A program made the translations under genes and the position numbers. A stretch of 64,000 nucleotides of DNA, taken from assembly GCA_029721435.1 (NCBI GenBank), contig CM056580.1, positions 76,843,367-76,907,366 on the forward strand. The letters run 5' to 3'. The notes under the pieces are model-generated. The model saw nothing but the letters and a program-made list of their open reading frames with translations. It made no database searches and was not told where the DNA came from. Of this stretch, positions 48,069 through 58,561 are shown piece after piece; position 1 is the first letter of the stretch, and every line of letters begins with the position of its first letter. Source of the stretch: Gymnothorax reevesii. Taxonomy: Eukaryota > Chordata > Actinopteri > Anguilliformes > Muraenidae.

Positions 48069-49460
48069 TACAATGCCATGAAAAAGTATTTGCCCCTTTC
48101 CTGATTTCTTATTTTTTTGCATATTTGTCACACTTAAATGTCTCAGATCATCAAACAAATAAAAATATTAGACAAAGACAACCCGAGTCAATACAAAATG
48201 CAGTTTTTAAACAGTGATTTTATTTATTAAAAAGAAAAAGCGATGCAAACATACCTGGCCCTATGTGAAAAAGTAATTGCCCCCTAAATCTTAAAAACTG
48301 GTTGTGCTATCTTTGGCGACAACAACTGCAATCAAACATTTGCGGTAACTAGCAATGTGTTTTTCACATCACTGTGGAAGAATTTTAGCCCACTCTTCTT
48401 TACAGTTGAGTTGTTTTAATTCAGCTACATTGGAGGATTTTTGAGCCTGGACGGCCTGTTTAAAGTCATGCAACTGCATCTCCAGTGGATTTAAGTCCAG
48501 ACTTTCACTAGGTCACTCCAATTTCTTCATTTTCTATTTTTTAAGCCATTCAGAGGTGGACTTGCTGGTGTGGTTTGGATTATTGTCCTGCTGCATAACC
48601 CAAGTGCGCTTCAGCTTGAGCTCACAAACTGATGGTTGAAAATTCTCCTTCAGGATTTTCCGGTAGAGAGCAGAATTCATAGTTCCATCAATTTTGATAA
48701 GTCGTCCAGGTCCTGAAGCAGCAAAGAAGCCCCAAACCATCACGCTACCACCACCATGTTTGACTTTTGGTATTATGTTCTTTTTATGAAATGCTGTGTT
48801 AATTTTGCACCTGATGTAACGGGATGCACACCTTCCAAAAAGTTCAACTTTTGTCTCTTGTCAGTCCAAAGAATATTTTCTCAAAAGTCTTGGGGATCAT
48901 CAAGATGCATTTTTTCAAAAGTTAGAAAAGCCTTTGTGTTCTTTTTGGTCACCCGTGGTTTTTGCCTTGGAACTCTCCCATGGATGCCATTTTTGCCCAG
49001 TCTCTTTCTTATTGTTGAATCATGAACACTGACTTACAGGCAAGTGAGGCCTGCAGTTCTTCAGATGTTCTCCTGGGTTCTTTTGTAACCTCTGGATGAG
49101 TCGTCAATGTGCTCTTGGAGTAATTTTGGTTGAACGGCCACTCCTGGGAAGGTTCACCACTGTTCCAAGTTTTCTCTGTTTATTGATAATGGTGCTCACC
49201 GTGATTCGCCGGAGTCCAAAAGCCTTAGAAATGGCTTTGCAACCTTTTCGGGACGGATAGATGTCAATTTCTTTGTTTCTCATCTGCTCTTGGTTTTCTT
49301 TAGTTTGCGGCATGACATGTTGCTTTCTGAGACGTTTTAGCCTACTTCACTTTGTCAAACAGTTTCTATTGAAGTGATTTCTTGATTCAACAGGCCTGGC
49401 AGTAATTATGCCTGGGTGTGGCTAGTGAAATTGAACTCAAAAAATGTGGTTAATCACAGT
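48069..49460 (-). mobile_element. Tc1-like transposon, near full-length internally, minus strand
   Basis: The left end (3' end of the element) is caatgccatgaaaaagtatt, a fish Tc1 terminal repeat, at about 48069. A second subterminal aaaaagtaattgccccc block lies at 48269-48285. The transposase gene reads from about 49313 to 48400 on the minus strand. The right end fades at about 49460 in ttaatcacagttaa, with the outer terminal repeat missing. Confidence 0.85.
48390..49313 (-). pseudogene. Tc1-like DDE transposase, frameshifted
   Basis: It starts with ATG at 49313: MPQTKENQEQ, then the paired helix-turn-helix DNA-binding region (SRKGCKAISKAFGLRRITVS and VVNLPRSGRSTKI). A stop at about 49104 ends the first frame. 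The middle region carries the GRPRKTT-like linker and the first catalytic Asp region in broken frames. The next good frame (48743-48534) reads MVWGFFAASGPGRLIKIDGT, then VMQQDNNPNHTSK with the second Asp (about 48590), and ends with the WPSESLDLNPLE-like block carrying the final Glu (about 48495) in a shifted frame. All three catalytic positions can still be located, but at least four stops or indels separate them, so it is inactive. Confidence 0.8.
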
Positions 49461-50002
49461 TAAAGGGGCACTTAACGTAATCGTTTCACTGGTTTGCTAT
49501 TGTGCACTACCTGTAGACCAAAACAAAGTGTGTCATGAGCCACACCTCCCTCTACCTGTGCTATTTGGCAGTTTAAGTTTCCGCGGCGCAATTACTCAGT
49601 ACATCGAACCTGAAATGCTCACGAAACTGCAGATTTGCGCTAATTGCAAATGTTAGCTGGCTGCCGGGCTACTCACCTTACACAACCGTAACGCCTGGTC
49701 CATTGCTGGGACCGAGCCGCTAACAACTCAAGCCCCGGACACTAACCCATGCCACGATTGTAACATTAAATGTAACTAGCCTTCTGCGCGTGGGGATCCA
49801 TGGGTTCTATTTTATGTAACTTCAAGCAGCATTATCATGTCATCACATGTACCTCTATGAAGTCATCACATCACTATGGTGTTGCTTTGGTGTTTCCATA
49901 AACACCAGAGTGACTGTCACGCAACCGATGTTTTAACTAAAACTACGTAAACATCAAGGGGAATACGCTGCACTGACATTCCGCGCGCAGTGGAACACGA
50001 TG
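49461..50002. other. Non-coding stretch, nothing recognised
   Basis: A short hairpin (ggtgtttccataaacacc) lies near 49890-49910. No gene is supported. Confidence 0.4.
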
Positions 50003-50810
50003 TCGCCTGCAAGACGAAGCATGATAGCGTTGCTCACGTTATGCTACAGATTACATGCTACTTTCTCTTGCGGCCTGGCACCAGTTTTTTGGGATTTGGG
50101 ACTCCTATGGATGAATTTGCTTGGGTTCAAAAGGGGGAATCCCCAGGAGAGGACAAAGGGGGAATCCCCCGTGCATGTCTATATTATAATAGCGTCGCTC
50201 ACGTTATGCGGCAGATACGTGCCCGGCGTAGTCTAGTACTGATTGGCCTGACACAGTCGCCTGCAAGACAAAAGAAAACAGGGTCGCTTCCGCTATGCTA
50301 CAGATACGCGGCCGGTGGAATCTATCAGTGATACGCGCCCGGCGGAGTCTAGCACTGATTGGCTGGACACAGTTGCCTGTAAGACGGAGTCAAATAGCTG
50401 CGCTCACGCTACGCTGCAGATACGCACTCGGAAGAATCTAGCACTGATACGCGCCCGGTGGAGTCTAGCGCTGATTGGCCGGACAAAGTCACCTGTAAGA
50501 TGAAGTCAAATAGCCGCGCTAACGCTCTGCTGCAGACACGCGCCTGGTAGAATCTAGCACTAATATGCGCCCGGCAGAGACTAGCACTGATTGGCTGGAC
50601 ACAGTCGCCTGTAAGACGGAGCCAAATAGCGGCACTCATGCTATGCTGCAGATATGCGCCCGGTGGAATCTAGCACTGATACGCGCCCAGCGGAGTCTAG
50701 CACTGATTGGCCAGACACAGTCGCCTGTAAGAGGGAGCCAAATAGCGGCACTGACGCTATCCTGCAGATATGCGCCCAGTGGAATCTAGCACTAAGTGGC
50801 CGGACACACA
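50003..50810. repeat. Minisatellite, 116-bp period
   Basis: The landmark gt.cctgtaaga (variants gtcgcctgcaagac) falls at 50003, 50257, 50373, 50489, 50605 and 50721. The last five are spaced exactly 116 bp. Each unit contains agatacgcgcccgg.ggaatctagcactga followed by its shortened relative cccggcggagtctagcactgattgg, so the unit is itself a doublet. The first unit is expanded to 254 bp by unrelated sequence with two gggggaatcccc palindromes (about 50130-50170). The run decays into (CA)n at 50800. Confidence 0.9.
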
Positions 50811-51339
50811 CACACATGCATAGACACAGAGGCCACTTGGCTTTTATAACATAGATAAAATCGACAAAGCGACATGTGCCTAACATTACTGTAACACTAA
50901 TTAAAGTAGACGTTTGTTTGTTGGACCGTTCTTTGTTCTATCGTCCGGGATGATATCAGATTTTTCTTTTGCATTGAAATCCTGGCCCAGCTGGCTAATT
51001 GAGCTGGCGTGGAGTTTTCCGGACTCCATATCTATAGCCGGGGGTTCATCACACCTATCGCTAGAGGGTCTGTTTGTTTCTAGCTCTTCGGCTGAAGATA
51101 TCTTTAGTTAGTTTTCCAAGTGACTTGTTATCTTCCATTTATGATGAGGAATTGCTCCTTTAGAAGTTTTTTCTCTTCTCTCCTTGTTTATTCTCTCACA
51201 TTTCTTCCGTTTTGCAGACTTTTATTCGTCCTTGGAAGCGCAAGCTTTTACCAGAGGTGTGTACCTCCTTTTGTGTTTGTCTCTAATCTGGGCTGCTCTT
51301 TTTTCTTTCTCTCACTAGGTGTTGCACCTGACGTCCTAT

Positions 51340-52362
51340 CATCGCCCATTGAAGCACACTTTAGCCAACATGGAGTCGTCAACGGGGGCTACGCTACGTT
51401 AGAGAAAGTTTTGGCTGATCAGCAAGCCACACTCTCGGGCTATGGCAAGGGCCTGTCTACCCTGAACTGTCGACAGGTTGAGTGGGCGGAACAAGTCCGC
51501 CATCAGGACGAGTCTTTACAAAAACAGGAGAGCATCCTATTAAGTCTCACTGAGAGTATTTTATCCTTGTCCACTCAAATTGCACAGAATGTTGCACATG
51601 CACAATCTCTCCACTCTCACCATGAGCCTGGGCTCCAGCTACCACCAAGATATGGAGGCGAGGCAGGGAAATGTAAAGACTTCATTGCTCAGTGCGAAAT
51701 ATTTATCAAAGCTCAGCCTTCGCGTTTTGTAAATGAAGCGTCTTGGTTTTAATTTATTTTATCTCTGTTGACTGACACAGCCCTTACTTGGGTCAGGCCA
51801 CTTATTTGATTTAATTCACAGTTGTGAGTTCAGTGGAGACTCTCGTTGGAGAGATGGTGTCGGTGTTTGATCAGGATGTGTGTGGGCAGGACGCGGCTAC
51901 ACGTCTAATGCATCTTAGGCAAGGTTCCAAGAGCGTTGCTGAGTTTTCTATAGCCTTTCGATAGCCTCCAGCTACCGAGACGGGCTGGCCAGAGGCGCCT
52001 CTAATGATTTTTTTTATTCATACCGTAGTGGAAGAGGTTAAGGACGCACTGGCTTCATTAGGACCCTGTACTTCTCTGGATTCATTGGTTCGCAGTGCTG
52101 TGCGAATTGATAATCAAATTTGTGTCCTGCTTTAGAACTTGCTGACAACAGGGCAAATCTTCTCCATAGTATGCATATAGCTCCTATTCTGTCCACTGAA
52201 ATTTCCACTCCTGGGGAACCTATGCAGGTCAATGGCTCATATGTGAGCCGGGCTCGTAAACCCATTCGTAAACCAATTATCTGCTATAAATGCAACAAAT
52301 CGGGACATATTCGCTCACACTGCCCTGAACTTAAGGGACGGGAAGTCCCTCTAGCTGTATAG
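51340..52362 (+). pseudogene. Gypsy gag with CCHC zinc knuckle, broken
   Basis: A probable start lies at 51370, but its frame closes soon. The conserved gag signal is in another frame: LPPRYGGEAGKCKDFIAQC, then a stop near 51750, and a further block SLLTDTALTWVRPL after it. The nucleocapsid zinc knuckle CYKCNKSGHIRSHC (C-X2-C-X4-H-X4-C) at 52282-52323 is intact. In living elements gag forms the particle and the knuckle binds the RNA. At least three stops separate the parts. Pol follows directly, as in the gypsy order. Confidence 0.75.
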
Positions 52363-52384
52363 GGGGCTAGAGGGACAGACCCAA

Positions 52385-52678
52385 ATTACCTTCCGAACCT
52401 TGATTCCTGTAAAATTAACAGTGGGTGGACAGATAATTCCTTTGGAATTTTTTTTAGACTCAGGGACTGTGAATAGGTTTATGGATGCGGAGTGGGCTGA
52501 GAGGCATTCTATTCCTATACACCCTCTGCTACACTCACATACTGTTAAATCTTTTGATAGTCGCCCCCTAGGATCTGGAATTAGAACTGAGGTCTCTGAG
52601 GCATTAACCATGTTTGTTCCCTTTGGTGGCCATTCTGAGGAGGTCCGATTTGTTCCCCTGTTTTTCCTGTTGTTTTAG
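52385..52678 (+). pseudogene. Gypsy aspartic protease, partial
   Basis: The frame from 52400 contains LEFFLDSGTVNRFMDAEWA, with the DSG active-site triad at 52457-52465, followed by RHSIPIHPL and a stop at 52676-52678. The position between the zinc knuckle and the reverse transcriptase is as expected for this group. The C-terminal ILG-like motif is not readable. Pepsin-like retroviral-type proteases of about 100 residues mature Gag and Pol. Confidence 0.7.
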
Positions 52679-52989
52679 TCCACTCGTGGTTATGGAAACA
52701 TAAGCCTCACATTCGTTGGGGTAGTCAGACTATCCCTATTGTCCAGTGGGGCGCTAATTGTAGGTCCCACTGTTGGGAGAGTTTGACGTGTAGTTCCGGG
52801 CATCAACCTAGGGGGGAGGCTGATATCACGAGTGATTCAGAGGAGTTTGTCTCATACAGCCCTCCTAGTCGGGAAGAGGAGGCAGAGGAGGGGTTGGAGT
52901 GGGATCCTCAATTCGACTGGCGGCAGCCAGAGCATGATTTTGATTTGAAGGATCTCTCTGACTGTGATTCGGTCGTGGAGATTGCAAGT

Positions 52990-53740
52990 CCCGAATTTGG
53001 GGCCGCTTTGAATTTCTGTCTGCCTCCAAACATTCCTAGTGATTATGCTGATCTCACAGAGGTTTTTAGTAAACAACGAGCATCGACTTTACCTCCTCAT
53101 CGCCCATACGATTGCGAGATCAATCTCAACCCTGGTACTACTCCTCCAAGGGGTTCGCTATACTTGCTGTCAGGGCCTGAGCATAAGATCATGCAAGAAT
53201 ATATTCAGGAGGCTCTCGTTAATGGTTTTATTCGGCCATCCACTTCTCCAGCCAGAGCAGAGTTTTTTTTTGTTGGAAAAAAAGATGGTAGTCTGAGACC
53301 CTGTATTAATTATAGGGGTTTGAATAAGATCACCATTAAAAACCGATACCCCCTTCTGTTGACGAATTAAGCTTTTGAATGTTTGCAGGAGGCCTCATTT
53401 TTTACCAAGCTAGATCTCCGGAATGATGATAACTTAGTACACATTCGTGAGGGGGACGAATCGAAAACGGCATTTAATACGCATGACGGGACTGGGAATA
53501 TTTGGTCATGCCGTTTGGATTGGTTATCGCCCCCTCGGTGTTTCAGGCACTCGTTAATGACGTTTTCCGAGAGATGTCGGAGAAATTCGTCTTCGTTTAT
53601 CTTGACAACATTCTGATTTTTTTTCAACTCTCTCAGAAGATAAACAACATGTCAGACAAGTGCTTGAGGCCCTCCTTAAAGCCAAGCTTTTTGCCAAGGC
53701 TGGGAAATGTGTTTTTGATTCCAAAAAGAGGGTTAAAGGG
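52990..53740 (+). pseudogene. Gypsy reverse transcriptase, frameshifted, altered active site
   Basis: The frame 52783-53370 reads [20 protein letters not shown], the [15 protein letters not shown] block, [19 protein letters not shown] and [20 protein letters not shown], the usual N-terminal half of a gypsy reverse transcriptase. A TAA follows at 53368. The same frame resumes with FFTKLDLRN (first catalytic Asp) and, after a one-base shift near 53490, [20 protein letters not shown]. The palm motif reads YLDN at 53598-53609 where YxDD is expected, so the second catalytic aspartate is replaced. The gene ends in unrelated integrase-tail sequence at about 53745. Confidence 0.85.
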
Positions 53741-53989
53741 GGTTAAAACTTCCCAAGTCCTTGCATATCCATCCCTCGTTTCATATCTCAAGGCTAAAAC
53801 CGGTTAGCACTAGCGTCCTGCTCTCAAGAAAAAACAACAATGAGAAGAAATCAAGCCAGCTGCTTAAACTTGGAGAGAATTTCTTGTATCAAAGGTCAGT
53901 TCACCTGATCTTCTACCTTCTGTGTCTGATTCTGTTATGGAGGGTTTTGAGCCATTCAACACTGATGGTTTTGTCTCACTTTCACATAA

Positions 53990-54290
53990 TTTTCCTCATC
54001 TGTTCCTGTTCGAATTCTAAGGGATACTGGGTCTTCCCAATCTCTTATTCTTGCAGTTATTCTGCCTTTTTCAGGTAAAATGTCTACTCAGGCTAATGTC
54101 CTTATTCAAGGAGTAGAATGTAGTTTTACAAGTGTACCTCTCCATAATGTTCATCTCAAATCAGACTTAGTCTCTGGGCCTGTTATTATTGGCGTTAGGT
54201 CTTATCTTCCTTTCAATGGTGTTCATTTGCTTCTAGTAATGATCTTGCTGGGGATAAGGTTGTGCCCTACCCTGTTGTAACTCCTTTCAT
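53990..54290 (+). pseudogene. Gmr1-like aspartic protease, broken
   Basis: The frame reads RILRDTGSSQSLIL with the catalytic DTG at 54023-54031. The continuation VLIQGVECSFTSVPLHNVHL and the block VIIGVRSYLPFNGVHLLL form the flap and C-terminal region of the fold (to about 54250). A one-base shift then breaks the NDLAG-type end. The family is a retroviral-type protease of about 100-130 residues. Upstream, no gag can be read. Confidence 0.75.
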
Positions 54291-54679
54291 TGATCAAGAA
54301 TCTGAATCTACAGAGGAGGAAATTCCAGAACTCTATCCTTCATGTGCAGTTACTCATTCTATGCACAAAAAAGGCTATTCAAGATGATGCTGACCTGGAC
54401 TTCAACCTGGCTGACACCTTCATTGGGCAGTCTTTTCATCTGGAAGCCTCCAGTCCTGAGATGTCTGGGAAATCCTCAGACTTGTCCTTGTCATTCTAAT
54501 GACATTTTGTCTCAGTAACTACTTATTCAGGAGCAACAACAAGCTTGTGATCTAGCGCATCTTCTATCTCAGGCTGCAAGTGAACAAGAGGCTACTCAAT
54601 TTCCTGTCTGTTTTACTACAAAAATGGTGTGCTTCTGAGAAAGTGGCGTCCACCTGATGTTTCTGCAGATGAAGAGTGA

Positions 54680-55624
54680 ATGATCACCCATCAAATTGTT
54701 CTTCCAAAGTCTTATCGTCAAGAAACTCTTAGTCTGGCCCATGACAATCCTATGTCAGGTCATTTGGGTATCAAGAAGACCATTCAACGTTTCAGGAACC
54801 ATTTCTTCTGGCCTTCCATGAGGTCCTATGTACACGAGTACTGCAAATCCTGTCATACTTGTCAAATGGTTGGGAAGCTAAACCAGAATATTCCAAAGGC
54901 TCGACTTAAGCCCATTCCCGCTTTTGAAGAACCTTTCAGTCGAGTCATCATTGACTGTGTTGGACCATTGCCGAAGACTAGATCTGGTTGTAAGTACCTA
55001 CTGACTATCGTGTGTGCTTCCACTCGGTTTCCTTAGGCCATTCCACTTCGTAACAGTAAGGCGAAGACTATCATCAAGTCTCTTACTAAGTTTTTCTGCT
55101 TTATTGGTCTTCCTAAGTCTATTAAGTCTGATCAAGGGTCAAATTTCATGTCTGGCATATCTCAAGAAGTTATGCATGAGCTTGGTATTAAACAATACAG
55201 GTCATCAGCTCACCATCCTGAGAGGCAAGGTGCCTTGGAGAGGTTCCATCAAACCCTGAAGAACATGATAAGGACGTACTGCCTTGACACAGAGAGACTG
55301 GGATGAAGGTGTCCATCTTCTTCTCTTTGCTCTCTTGGGTTCAGTCCTTTTGAGCTTGTTTTTAGGCATACAGTCTGTGGACCTCTGAAGCTTCTGAAGG
55401 GAAAGTTGCTGGTCGAAGATGATGTCCCAATGAATTTGCTTCAGTATGTCTCTGACTTCCGTAATCGTCTCTCTAAGGCTTGTGACTTTGCTAAGTCTAA
55501 TCTCAAAGATGCTCAGGGCAAAATGAAAGCCAGATATGACCTTCATTCCCAAGATAGAAGTTTTAAAGCTGGTGACAAAGTCCTGGCGCTTTTGCCAGTT
55601 CCTGGAAACCCTCTAGGAGCCTGA
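54680..55624 (+). pseudogene. Gmr1-like integrase with complete DD35E triad, interrupted
   Basis: The frame from 54680 holds the HHCC zinc-binding domain (His at about 54740 and 54761, Cys at about 54851 and 54860). The catalytic core follows: first Asp in RVIIDCVGPLP (54953), second Asp in KSDQGSNF (55130) and Glu in ALERFHQTLK (55238). There are 58 residues between the aspartates and 35 before the Glu, the normal spacing. A TAG at 55034-55036 interrupts the core. After 55300 a frameshift separates the C-terminal domain, which resumes at 55406-55624 (FRNRLSKACDFAKSNLKDAQ and KARYDLHSQDRSFKAGDKVL) and ends in a stop. Integrases insert the element DNA into the host genome. Its place upstream of the reverse transcriptase is the key feature of this element. 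Confidence 0.85.
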
Positions 55625-55654
55625 TATTTTGGCCCTTACACTGTCCTCAAAAAG

Positions 55655-56840
55655 GTGAGTGATCTAAATTACGTAATTTTAACCCCTGGAAGGAGGAAAC
55701 AAAAACAATTGTGTCACATCAATATGCTGAAAGAATACACTGACAGAGACACTCAGCAAAAGCCAATCAATGTGGTAAATACGATTGAACTGGAAAATTC
55801 TGAAGAAGATTGTGACTGCCCCTTGGAAAAGAAACCTGGTCCAGCCAAACTTGAACATTCAGATTTTCTTCAAAATATTGACAGCAAGTTGTCCCACCTG
55901 GACCTTTTTCAACAACAACAGCTAAAGCATCTCATATTTGAATATAGTCACATATTCCCTGACTGACATCAAGGACTGATAGAGTTTACCATGATGTCAT
56001 CCTACAAGATGATGCCAAGCTTGTAAAACGGCATCCTTACAGAATGAATTCAGAGAAGCAGAAATACCTTAAACAAGAGGTCAAATGTCTGCTTGATAAT
56101 GACTTTGTTGAACTAAGTAACAGTGACTGGAGTTCTCCTTGCATCCTAGTTCCGAAACCCAATGGAATGCATAGAATGGTGACAGACTAAGGAAAAGCGA
56201 ACTCTCCATCAAAAACAGACTCATATCCTATTCCCAGGATTGATGACTGCATTGACAAAGTTGGACAGTCAAAGTATGTCACCAAATTTGATCTCCGCAA
56301 GGACATCTGGTAGATCCCTCTAACAGACAGAGCAAAAGAGATCTCTGCCTTCATCACTCCAGATTAAATGCGATTATACCAATACAAGGTCAAGCCCTTT
56401 GGAATGAAAAATTCTCCGGCGTCTTCCAACATCTGGTTAACAGAGTGATTGCTGGACTACCAGGATATGAGGCCTATATTGATGATAATATCATCACCAG
56501 GGACAGCTTCCAAGAGCACCTCACCTACATCAGAGACTTCTTTCAGAGAGTGAGTGATGCCAAGCTGACTATCAACCTTGTTAAAAGTCACTTTTGTAAA
56601 GCTACAATTGTTCACTTAGGTCTTATTGTAGGACAGGGTCAAGTCAGACCAGTCGATGCAAAAGTAAAAGTTATCACTGAATTTCCTGAGCCTACAACTA
56701 CAAGACAACTAATGAGATTTCAAGGGATGGCTGGCTACTACAGAAAATTCTGTGAAAATTTCTCCATCATTTCTGAACCTTTGACAAATTTACTGAAGAA
56801 AAATGGTAAATTTGTTTGGGATGAAAAATATCAAAATTAA
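55655..56840 (+). pseudogene. Gmr1-like reverse transcriptase, broken
   Basis: A linker frame (55655-55966) leads to the reverse transcriptase. A shifted frame reads RVYHDVILQDDAKLVKRHPY, WSSPCILVPKPNGMHRMVTD and SKYVTKFDLRK (first catalytic Asp, about 56289), with stops at about 56189, 56311 and 56366. The frame from 56445 then gives GLPGYEAYIDDNII with an intact YIDD motif (56475-56486), followed by the thumb and connection KSHFCKATIVHLGLIVGQG and MRFQGMAGYYRKFC. The apparent ATG at 56445 is not the original start. Confidence 0.85.
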
Positions 56841-57169
56841 TTTGACCAGCTGAAAGCTATCCTCAAAAATGCACCAGTTCTCTTATCTCCTCATTTCAAA
56901 AAGGTGTTCAAGTTGGCTGTTGATGCCAGTGATATTGGTGCAGTCGCAGTTTTACTGCAGGAAGACACTGATGGAGTAGATCATCCTGTTTTTTACTTTT
57001 CCAAAAAGTTTGATAAACATCAGAAAAACTATTCAACAATTGAAAAAGAAGATTACAAGAATCAAAGATTACTGAGATGGAGTTTACTTTTGCAAGAGTA
57101 TGATTTGGATATTTCTCACATCAGTGTAAAAGATAATTTTATTCCAGATGCACTTCCTCGCATGTAATT
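56841..57169 (+). pseudogene. Gmr1-like RNase H, internally deleted
   Basis: The frame 56904-57167 reads FKLAVDASDIGAVAVLLQED (first catalytic Asp), HPVFYFSKKFDKHQKNYSTI, then jumps directly from EKE to NQRLLRWSLLLQEYDL and ends ISVKDNFIPDALPRM with a stop. Relative to the family, about 40 residues with the central Glu and the TDH-type Asp motif are missing at about 57053. A TAA at 56838-56840 separates it from the reverse transcriptase. Confidence 0.8.
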
Positions 57170-57332
57170 TTACTTTTCTATTGTGAAAATTGCACTGGTT
57201 GTTATGTATATGATTGTTATAATGATTAATGATACTTTTTGTGTAAAGTTCAATATTATACTGATTATACAGCTGTGTTAATTTTAACAAAAGAAAGCTT
57301 TTTGCAAACCTTTATTTCTTAAAGAGAGGAGT

Positions 57333-57794
57333 TGTATGTGTATTTCGTGTAAAATACTGTATATCATTTTTCAGTGGAGAATTGTTAGATTTGTGCTGCC
57401 TTACTGTTCAGCTATTTGTTTATTTTGTTAATCATTTAGCACCCTCTGGTGGTATGTCAAAAGCAAAACATGATCTTATGCAATATCACTTGTTTGTGAT
57501 GAAATAGACTAGGGCTTTCTGGAAGTTTCTGGCTTCTTCTTGCCTGGTGTGGGCCGGATCACCCAAGAATCCTGTGGATCTTTCCAGAATATTGCTGGTC
57601 CATATAAATGCTGTGATTTTGGTCAGTTGAGGCAGAGTTTTTGTTTTGGCAACAGAGTAACAAAGTGGCATTAGAGTGTTTTTCAAAGATTAAACAGTGG
57701 ATTATTTGTAGAAGTTTTTTTTTAATCAGTGAAGAATAAATTTGTTTAAGTTGTGATTACTAGTTTTCTTTGTTGTGATTTTCAAGTCGTAACA
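57333..57794 (+). mobile_element. 3' LTR of the Gmr1-like element, about 462 bp
   Basis: A purine-rich tract (aaagagaggag, 57321-57331) immediately precedes tgtatgtgtat, and the unit ends cgtaaca at 57794, giving TGT...ACA ends. Inside are a TATA-like catataaatg at 57601 and aataaa at 57735-57740 in the right order for an LTR. No 5' LTR is available for comparison, so the edges are tentative. Confidence 0.55.
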
Positions 57795-58039
57795 TTAGTC
57801 TTGACTTTTCTTGGTCATTTTCCTTTGTTAAACAATTTCCATTCATAAGAATAATCAATTGGAAAATAAAGACTCAGCTTCTCTTGTGATGCAATCTAAG
57901 GGCGACTAATCTATAGGCGTAATTCACCTCAGAAAAATGATTACTCGATACGCGGCCTATAGGCTGCTTTTTGAAAGGTAAACTGCTCTGGTATTTCTGC
58001 GCTACCTTTTTGGCTCATCTGGCGATCTAACCTGTGCTT

Positions 58040-58265
58040 CATGATCGATTTAATTGTTTAAATTGAATCAAAGGCAGATATTTGAAATGCACAAGATTGT
58101 GCATCCAAATGAATGATTGTCGTTTTGCCTTAACGAGGTGAACAAGCAACACCTGATAGTGTGGTATAGTTAATAGAAAAAATGATTGCCATCGAATCAG
58201 AACTAATGATTGTTTTACAGAGATGTTTACTGGAAACGAAATTTTAAGTTCTGGCTGTGCCACTG
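58040..58265 (+). mobile_element. Diverged half copy of the 62675-63532 foldback MITE
   Basis: It shares atgaatgattgtcgt, gaacaagcaacacctg and a gattgtttta block with the right arm of the large MITE (63170-63310) and ends in gttctggctgtgccactg, comparable with ggttctagaaccgccactg there. The left arm is not recognisable. Confidence 0.55.
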
Positions 58266-58561
58266 GTCCATGAGTGCTTCAACGAGATACCCAAGGCGCT
58301 CTTGCCAGTCTGTGCCCAGGCCTCGCAACGGAGACCTGCCCTCTTTTGTAAATTTCTCCGTTATTGCTGGCGCAGTTCTGACCAGCTAACAGTAACTGAC
58401 ATGACCAGCTGAATTTGCTAAGATTCACGTGGCTGTTGAGACCGGTTAATTGCTTTAAGTTCCAAACACAACCTCTTGCGATTTGACATGCTGAATCGCT
58501 GGCGACGGGCCAATTCACACTGCTGCAACTCCTCCCTGCGACTTTCTAAAACTGTCTTGTC

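Larger units (their letters stand above)
50914..53815 (+). mobile_element. Ty3/gypsy LTR retrotransposon (chromovirus-like), internally deleted
   Basis: In order on the plus strand: a leader/LTR-like sequence related to 33060-33500 (50914-51340), gag, zinc knuckle, protease, and reverse transcriptase. After an abrupt junction at about 53745 comes a short [17 protein letters not shown] integrase C-terminus (about 53763-53805). The RNase H and most of the integrase are deleted. No 3' LTR follows; the Gmr1-like element begins instead. Stops and frameshifts occur throughout. Confidence 0.8.
53820..57794 (+). mobile_element. Gmr1-like Ty3/gypsy element: protease, integrase, reverse transcriptase, RNase H, 3' LTR
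   Basis: The pol domains occur in the order protease, integrase, reverse transcriptase, RNase H. The placement of integrase before reverse transcriptase is unusual for gypsy elements and is the known hallmark of the Gmr1 group of deuterostome elements. A 3' LTR follows (57333-57794). The 5' LTR and gag are missing, and the element joins the preceding gypsy copy at about 53815-53900. Many stops and an RNase H deletion show it is dead. Confidence 0.8.
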
